From Excoecaria cochinchinensis (Eukaryota; Streptophyta; Magnoliopsida; Malpighiales; Euphorbiaceae): 64,000 nucleotides of DNA. Positions 57,901-64,000 of this stretch are shown here, piece by piece (the first letter of the stretch is position 1; the number at the start of each line of letters is the position of its first letter). The translations under genes and the position numbers were made by a program. The notes under the pieces are model-generated. The model was not told the DNA's origin and ran no database searches. It saw nothing but the letters and a program-made list of their open reading frames with translations. The DNA lies in contig CANTUQ010000035.1 of NCBI GenBank assembly GCA_947683425.1, forward strand, positions 1,163,001 to 1,227,000, written 5' to 3'.

Positions 57901-58085
57901 TCTCACATGGGTGAGATGGACCTCACCCCACAGGCCGCCAAAACACTCTTTTTTTTTTTCAAATAAAGCAAAATGAAAAATATTTTTTTCGAGGAATCTA
58001 TCACTTCTATTTGTCCATTCGCACGTTCATCATTTTCATCATTGGGTAACTTCGGTCTGAGCTGCCTTAAGACTCGGTGTCTACA
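54975..58085 (-). mobile_element. Tat2 5' LTR (3111 bp)
   Basis: Minus strand begins TGTAGACACCGAG (58085) and ends CCGTGTCACA (54975). It contains CTCAC hairpins (57850-57935), a purine-rich leader, donor-like GAGG/GTAAATAAC (GT at 57390-57389), a palindrome array (56814-56918), a long AT-rich stretch (55260-56450) and GGGTGGCGACTCC (near 55160). No gene is supported inside. Confidence 0.9.
56814..56918. repeat. Tandem palindromes in Tat2 5' LTR
   Basis: Three palindromes about 40 bp apart. The first pairs ACTAGTCGTGAA (56814-56825) with 56831-56842. The second pairs TTCACTAGTCGTGAA (56851-56865) with 56871-56885, 15 bp perfect, loop ATGCA. The third (about 56891-56922) is degenerate. The 3' LTR keeps only one, so the array has expanded or shrunk since insertion. 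Confidence 0.88.
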
Positions 58086-59565
58086 GTATGTGTATTCACA
58101 TAGTATTATATACAAAACGTGGCATGATATATATAATAACTAGCATACATGATGCAGGATTCATATGCATATGGCATAACTCATGCATAACAATGCATAT
58201 GCACGGTATGGCATACAATGTGAAATGTGCAAGGTGCCTACCTTGGACGATTCGTGCATCACCCGACCTAATGATGCATGCTAATATGTAAATGCTATGA
58301 CATGCAGCGATATGTATATGCTCCAGCACACGATGTTTATGTACATATGCAATGTGAGCATATTGGGACATATGTCGATATCTACATGCTATGACACATG
58401 ATGAATGTATTATTTTGGTTTTTTATTTTTTGGTACATGTTATGGTGGAGGTTTGTCTATGCGTGTCATAATGTATGTCAATATGTACCTTCCATGATAT
58501 ATGTTACATGTACTAATTATGGTGCACGACGAATGTTATGGATGTCATGATGTATGTTAGTATGTATATGTTACAACACGCATTGCTATGTACATGCATG
58601 ATAAAATATATGTTTCTGTCATAATGTACATTAATATAAACATGCTGGGACGTGCCTTGCTATGTACAAGCATGACAGGTATATGTTACATTAATATTCA
58701 CATATTATGATACAAGAAATTTTACATATAAAATGCACATATTTTATTATTAATTGTATGGAAAGAATTATACATAAGACAATATGCATATGCTTTATTG
58801 ACTGTTGTTGCTTCAAAATTAATTAAATCTTCCCTACATGAAAAATGCACAAGCAATACAAATACACACATACAAGAGAAAAGAAAATCCTCCCAACCGT
58901 ATTTCTACCACACAGGAGGTTATGCAATCTCTTTCCTAGGCAGGTTTAGCCTAAGGGTTAGCGGGGAACCCAATGGATGTGTATGGTGCGCTGTGGAATG
59001 CCGACAGCGCCATCTCTCATCACCAAAAGCGCATGCAGAATAATTTTTGGTCATCATGTATTTAAACAATCCAAGTAAATCGAAATGCGCCCATCGGGAC
59101 ATGAAAGCCTTTGATGAGCAAACATCTAAATTTATTTGGATTTATTCAATACACAAAAACCAACTTCACAAGCAATGTATTATGGTGCATGCCCCCTAGT
59201 GGAAGTATCTATGCCATTACATGGGCTTTCGATTTGGTGAAATAGCTTTAAGGCTACCCAAACATGATCCCTGCCAATAGATCTAGCTCATCACGAGTAT
59301 AGCGACCGATCGGGTTATCATTTAATATACCAAACGGCATGAGGTTTGGGCTGGTGATTATCCCTAATTACTTCCTTACATTGAGTGAACGTAGGGTCGT
59401 GCTTTCGGGAATGCACCGAGGTTAAGAGAGGGTCCAAACTGGCGTATATCTAAGGCTCTAGCATGGATACAATGCAATTTTTCGAAAAGAGATAAAATTT
59501 CTTAACCCTAAACCCATTTATATTAGATTAACCAAAGGTACTTTTAAAGCAAAATCTCATGATGT
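58086..59565 (-). mobile_element. Tat3 5' leader (minus)
   Basis: Leader of another minus-strand Tat copy, into which Tat2 inserted at 58085/58086. It has the two conserved blocks (58890-58990 and 59260-59345) and, at 58140-58720, loose repeats built on TATGTACATG and ATGACA words. No gene is seen. Confidence 0.7.
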
Positions 59566-59582
59566 CCCCAGTGGAGTCGCCA
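59566..59582 (-). other. Tat3 primer-binding site
   Basis: Minus strand TGGCGACTCCACTGGGG, identical to that of Tat2. Confidence 0.85.
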
Positions 59583-59583
59583 C

Positions 59584-60671
59584 TGTGACGCGCGTGAACC
59601 CCGATCGGCATTCGAGTCGCTCTTAGGAGTCCACTTTTAAGACCTGAGATCAGCTGGAGGTTTATTAAAACTTGTGAAAGCTGATCGCTTCGCAATGGAT
59701 AGGGATTCACCCCTATTCTATTGTTGGAAATCAACCTACGAGGGCATTTGTTGGGCATCAGAAGGTAGGTATCAGGGAGTCGCCACCCATTAAAACATTG
59801 GGAAATGAATTCTAACCTTATGAGGCTAAAACCAAAGAGAGTTCGGGACCTCACTCTTATTTATACCTTTGTTTAATGTTATATGACTGAGTTTTTAGAG
59901 TCAATTATTTTATCTCTCTTCTCATAAGATACATACAAGTAAATTAAAGCGCATTACAAGCACATGAAAAACCAATAAATAACGTGATAAATAAAATATA
60001 ATTATAATTATCGAAAAAAATAAACGCGGAATCCATAATGGTGATAGAATGAAATACATACATAAATCAAGACATTCATTTAGATGACAACATTGGTTCC
60101 CTCATGCATATTTTACGAAAAAAGTAAAAAGTTATCAAACTAATTTTAGGAAGAAGGAAGAAGTGATCCCATTTTTATGAAAACAAGAACCCTTCTTTTA
60201 ACGTGTCATTTTTGGGATGAAAATCAAGACATTGGTCCAATTTTATTAACAAATATCCAATTTTAGTAGAAATATTTTTTGTGGTGGTTCTTTTTAAGTG
60301 CGGTCGAAAAACCTTTATTATTACATATCTCAAAGGAATAAATATAAAACGAAATAATAATAATAATACATGTTCCAAATAAACAAATAACAAATAAATC
60401 CTAACTATTCATCTCGATGATGCTTCGCCTAGCCCAAAGACGAACAACATGCTCCTCGCAGTCGCAATCGCAGTCATGACAAAAAATGATATTGGTCAGT
60501 AATAGATTAAATTAAACAGAATGAGAAACAAATAAATAAATAATTGAATGAAATAAATTGGAGAAAATAATTAATATAATACAGTAGAAATAGAATAAAC
60601 TAACAGAATTAACAAATTAATAAATATAAAACACAAATGACATTATTATAATAATTACTAACAATAAAAAC

Positions 60672-60744
<73 letters not shown>

Positions 60745-61315
60745 GCACAACAATAATAACAATAATAATAATCATAATAATAAAAATAAAAATAATAACA
60801 CTAATAATTATTATAATAAGAATAACACAACAATAATAACAATAATAATAATCATAATAATAGTAATAATAAAAATAATAACACTAATAATAATAGTAAA
60901 AATAATAACACTAATAATAAATATAAATAATATTAATATTAATAAATAAAAATAAAAATAATTAACATACTTGCTGCCTCGTCGGGCCCGCCGGAATTTC
61001 GCCGGTGGTCAACACCACTATGACCAGAAGGCAGATCGGGGTGCTAGGAGTCCGTCGCAGGTGACCACATGCCGAGAAGCCTCGCACATTTGCTAGAATC
61101 GCTGTCGGCAGGCTCGATTCCTCCTCCTTCGATCTACTCCTCACCGGCAATTGAGGGCGATCGGTGACCACTAGAGGACCCACCTAGGTCTCCTTTATTA
61201 ACCGGTGCTGCTCATGTCACCATTCGCCATCGGAGGTGGCCAAAAAGGAGGGAAGAAGGTATCACATCGTAGAGAGAGAAAATCGCGAGAGAGAATGGCA
61301 GTGTTAGGGGAGGCT
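59584..61315 (-). mobile_element. Tat3 5' LTR, truncated
   Basis: Ends (minus) GCGTCACA at 59584. It has the GGGTGGCGACTCC sequence near 59770-59790, an AT-rich zone with the AAT microsatellite (60665-60955) and a GC-rich segment (60965-61200). No TGTAGACACC start is seen before plus-strand Tat sequence takes over near 61316, so the LTR is cut there. The exact break is uncertain. Confidence 0.65.
60665..60955. repeat. AAT-type microsatellite
   Basis: A long run of (AAT)n with variants AACAATAAT and AAAATAAT; the purest part is about 60675-60745. Confidence 0.95.
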
Positions 61316-61673
61316 GCTGGTTTACAGCCGTGCACCATACGCGTCCATTGGGTTCCCTGCTAACCCATGGATAAACCCACCTAGGAAAAAGACTCCATTA
61401 CCTCATGTGTGGAAGTAACAAGGTTGGGAGGATATATCTGCCTGCATGTGGTTATGGATGCTACATAGCACGACCATGCATCATATGTCATTCATGCATC
61501 ATCCTAAATAGGCATGTTTTGCAGCCATTATAGATCCACCCAGGTGGTCTAGAGGTCCCCGCGAATGATTGATTAGAAACCCGATCTTTGAACTATCAGA
61601 AAGGGTGGAATACTCAGAATCACTCTTCGAGAGCAGTCAAGCTAACTCCTCTTAGTTCTCTATAGACAGTGAT
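61316..61673 (+). mobile_element. Tat4 leader fragment with acceptor (plus)
   Basis: From GCCGTGCACCATACG (about 61320) it follows the second conserved Tat leader block, then TTTTGCAG/CCAT (AG 61523-61524), the equivalent of the Tat1 acceptor, and a leader to the gag ATG. It directly opposes the minus-strand Tat3 LTR. Confidence 0.75.
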
Positions 61674-62887
61674 ATGGCCAACCTACCAAGAGAAGCAAAT
61701 GCCCCTCGTGCCATGGTAGCCGAAGAAGTTGGTAGGAGATTATAAGAGTTTGAGAACAGAATGATGGCTATGATGGAAAACTTAATAGCAGCAATGGCTT
61801 CGCCTGCTGGACCAAACCCAATTACCCCTCTTGGTGGTAAGAATGAATGGGAGGTAGTTAGGGAGGACCCCCCGGAGGAGGTACGCACCCCACTAATAGA
61901 TCTCAGAGCTACCATGTTCGCAGGTCAGAGAAGAGGTGGAGCTCACAGGGTGGAGGATGACTATGTAGAGGAGGAATACGAAGAACCTCTAGTAGTGAGA
62001 AGGATGGCACCTCAGATAGAGGAAGCCATATGGAAGAAGATGGAGGAGAAGTTTGAGGCGAGGTCTCGGATGCTAATAGTAAGAAAGGGGATGGACCCCG
62101 AAGATAAGGAGTTGGAAGGAGAGGATTTAATCACTCAGAATTTCAAAATGCCGGATGTCCCAAAGTTTGATGGCACATCGGATCCCACTGCACATATTAA
62201 GCAGTACTCGTTGGTAATGAAGGGTACTACTTTAACCAAGACGTAGAAGATAGAATACTTCTGCTTGAGCTTAACAGGTCCCGCGGTGGACTGGTACCAT
62301 GGACTGGACCGAAGAACGAAAGAAGATTGGGATCTGCTAACTGAGGAGTTCCTAAGACAATATGATTGTAGCACAAGGATAGAGGTGACTCTGAAGGATT
62401 TAGAGCTGCTCCAGCAGAAACCCGAGGAATCATTCCATGAGTACCTGACCCGATAAAGGATCCGGGGTAATGGAAATGAAGAGGAAGCCGGACACTTCGA
62501 ACCAGATTAGGTTGTTTATCAGGAATGCCAGCCTATATTTGAAAGAGGGGTTGAAGATGAAGGGCTTAAAGGACTGGGAATCCTTAATGGATATAGCCAT
62601 TAAGGCTGAAAGTGAGTACTTAGCAGAGAGGGCGAGCAGTGAGGTCCATGCCAAGAGGAGCGGTGGTAATCAGGGAGTGAGTAGACCTGTCAGCTCTAGC
62701 AGTGGCGGTCTCAGCGATAGGGGCAAGTCAGAGGTAGTTTACGAACCTATGGAGGTCTCTATCGTGGGTGCTGAAGAGGATGATGAAGGAGGGGAAGTTA
62801 CAACCTCTATCACCTCGACCTGCTAGAAGCCAAGGACAACTAGGGCACAGCGATGATGAATATTACGCTTACTACCAGCATATCGGT
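61674..62887 (+). pseudogene. gag: Tat4 gag, cut by an LTR
   Basis: Begins MANLPREANAPRAMVAEEVG at 61674 and contains PQIEEAIWKKMEEKFEARSR, PKFDGTSDPTAHIKQ, VDWYHGLDRR, RQYDCSTRIEVTLKDLELL. Stops occur near 61741, 62244 and 62455; one extra G around 62465 shifts the frame, after which IRLFIRNASLYLKEGLKMKG reads on to 62826. The region after KAESEY differs from Tat1 and Tat2 (AKRSGGNQG, then an acidic GAEEDDEGGE). The last recognisable codons, YYAYYQHIG, are the start of the zinc knuckle, and the next base begins an LTR at 62888. Confidence 0.88.
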
Positions 62888-64000
62888 TGTAGACACCGGG
62901 TCCCGAGATAGCCTAGATCAGGATTACCCAATGACAAAATTAAGTGTGCCTGTTTATAGGGAAAAATGAAAGTTGGAAGTAATGATTTCCTTATTAAATT
63001 GATTTATTAGAAATAAATAAAAATGTATTTTAAAAATATTTTAAAAATGTTTTAAAAATTATTTCAAGATAAAAAAAAGTGAGTTTTGGAAGTATTGTGT
63101 TTTAGAAAAATTTAAAAAAAAAATTGTGATTTTCGGGGTGTGGCAGCGCCCAGCGCGCTCGCCCGCATGCTGCACTGGGCGCACGCGGCAGCGCCCAGCA
63201 TGCAGGCGGGGTGCGATCGCCAGCGCGCGAGCGACGCCCATCGGGCACGCCGACCGGCGTCGCTTGCCCCTGTGAGCGCCCGCGCATCTCCAACAGCCCT
63301 TTTGGACATTTTTCTTCATTTTTAATGTTATTTCTTCATTTTTTTAGTAGAATTTAATTCTAAAACTTTTTGGATTCTAAACCTTTCAAATTCATCAGTT
63401 TTTTTGTAGTTATGAAAATTAAATTGATTTAATTTTTTCATTAAAAATCTAATTTTTTGGGGAGGTATAAAATTATTTTTAGAGAGAATTAGGGAGGGGA
63501 TTTTCTTTAGAAAAAAAATATTTTCTTCTTCTTTCTCTTCAAGAGCAAACTCTCTCAATTTTCTAAAGGATTTTCTTAAGTTAATTCTTAAGGCAAAAAT
63601 AACAATTTTTGTTCTTGGAAATTTTTTTCCTTTTTATTTAACAATTTTTACCTTTAGACAAATAAATTAATTATTTGTTTTTGAGATAAAATTTCTCTTC
63701 AATATTTTATTTTTCTAATATCATTCTTACAAATCAAGACAAGAAGATTAATCACTTACCTTCAATCATCACATCAAATTTTGAGGGTAAGCATTCTTGG
63801 CTCAATTTTTAATTCAATTTGTAATTTAATTTTTATTTACAATTAATTAGTCATCATGTAGATTTTTAAATCTTTTGTTGTTTTTTTTATTGTTTATGTG
63901 GTTTAGTTATATGATTTGATGTTCTTAGTATATTTTATTTTATTCTTGTATATTTAATTTGATTCTTCATTTTTTGTTGTTTTTGTTGTTGTTGTTGTTA
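62888..64000 (+). mobile_element. Start of a further Tat LTR, runs off the window
   Basis: TGTAGACACCGGGTCCCGAG start, matching Tat1 LTRs in order: start, AT-rich stretch, GC-rich block with hairpin (63138-63290; arms AGCGACGCC at 63230-63238 and GGCGTCGCT at 63256-63264), TATAAAA (63466-63472), CT-rich leader, and donor-like GAGG/GTAAGC (GT 63787-63788). No polypurine tract precedes it, so it is more likely the 5' LTR of an element inserted in Tat4 gag than Tat4's own 3' LTR. Confidence 0.8.
63466..63472 (+). promoter_or_regulatory. TATA box in Tat LTR
   Basis: TATAAAA in GGGGAGGTATAAAATT, followed by a purine- and pyrimidine-rich leader; position equivalent to 17310 in Tat1. Confidence 0.65.

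Larger units (their letters stand above)
48188..58085 (-). mobile_element. Tat2: Tat/Ogre-like element, gag only, 3' LTR truncated
   Basis: Minus-strand relative of Tat1: 5' LTR 54975-58085, tRNA-Arg primer site, gag, a 47-bp minisatellite, polypurine tract and part of a 3' LTR (48188-49660). No pol is recognisable in the 2.9 kb between gag and the 3' LTR. Its 5' LTR begins inside the leader of another minus-strand Tat copy (58086-59583), so Tat2 inserted there. The far end is cut at 48188, so no target duplication can be tested. Confidence 0.88.

Noticed and set aside
60665..60955. Possible replication origin or matrix attachment region in AT-rich run
   Set aside because: It is a simple AAT microsatellite within an LTR; nothing else supports a functional role.
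1..64000. tRNA or rRNA genes
   Set aside because: Only the short primer-binding sequences complementary to tRNA 3' ends were found; no cloverleaf or rRNA sequence was recognised by eye. A tRNA scan would settle it.

Overview
The window looks like nuclear DNA from a flowering plant with a large, repeat-rich genome. I find no intact host gene, no rRNA or tRNA gene and no CRISPR array in 64 kb. Nearly all of it can be assigned to layers of plant transposable elements: Ty3/gypsy LTR retrotransposons of two kinds and one CACTA (En/Spm) DNA transposon. Every coding region carries stops, frameshifts or large deletions, so this is an old nested transposon graveyard.

Layout. 1-597 is the end of a chromovirus-type LTR (family A). 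598-1758 is LTR-like AT-rich sequence. From about 1229 to 21492 lies a 2.3-kb sequence in two tandem copies (B1, B2). B1 was later split by a 5.3-kb solo LTR (family C, 1759-7070, target duplication TCCCA) and by a full-length Tat/Ogre-like element (Tat1, 8452-18751, target duplication CCGAC). B2 (19172-21492) is unbroken and gives the empty sites. 21493-26962 is a CACTA element with decayed TNP2 and TNPA-like genes and only its 3' end. 26963-31045 is part of a second family C LTR. 31046-32598 is rearranged Tat-like debris. 32599-48187 is a minus-strand family A element that kept only gag; its gag is split by a complete minus-strand Tekay-like chromovirus (family B, 35831-45633) with gag, protease, RT, RNase H, integrase and chromodomain remnants. 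48188-58085 is a minus-strand Tat/Ogre-like element (Tat2, gag only), itself sitting in the leader of another minus-strand Tat copy (58086-about 61315). A plus-strand Tat gag fragment (61316-62887) follows and is cut by the start of another Tat LTR (62888 to the window end).

The most interesting signal is shared non-coding architecture inside the LTRs. LTRs of families A, B and C, and the B-repeat and Tat LTRs, each read like a first exon: a TATA-like box, a short pyrimidine- or purine-rich leader, then a consensus 5' splice site. In families A, B and C a conserved stem-loop (CTAAGC/GCTTAG or CTGAGCAT/ATGCTCAG) followed by a 3' splice site lies near the LTR end. In the Tat copies the matching 3' splice site lies just upstream of gag, so splicing would remove the primer-binding site from gag mRNA. 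Families A and B also share a palindrome whose two arms have changed together. These features suggest LTR-encoded leader introns, a testable hypothesis.

All coordinates were read by eye. Percent identities, ages and exact family assignments were not computed.
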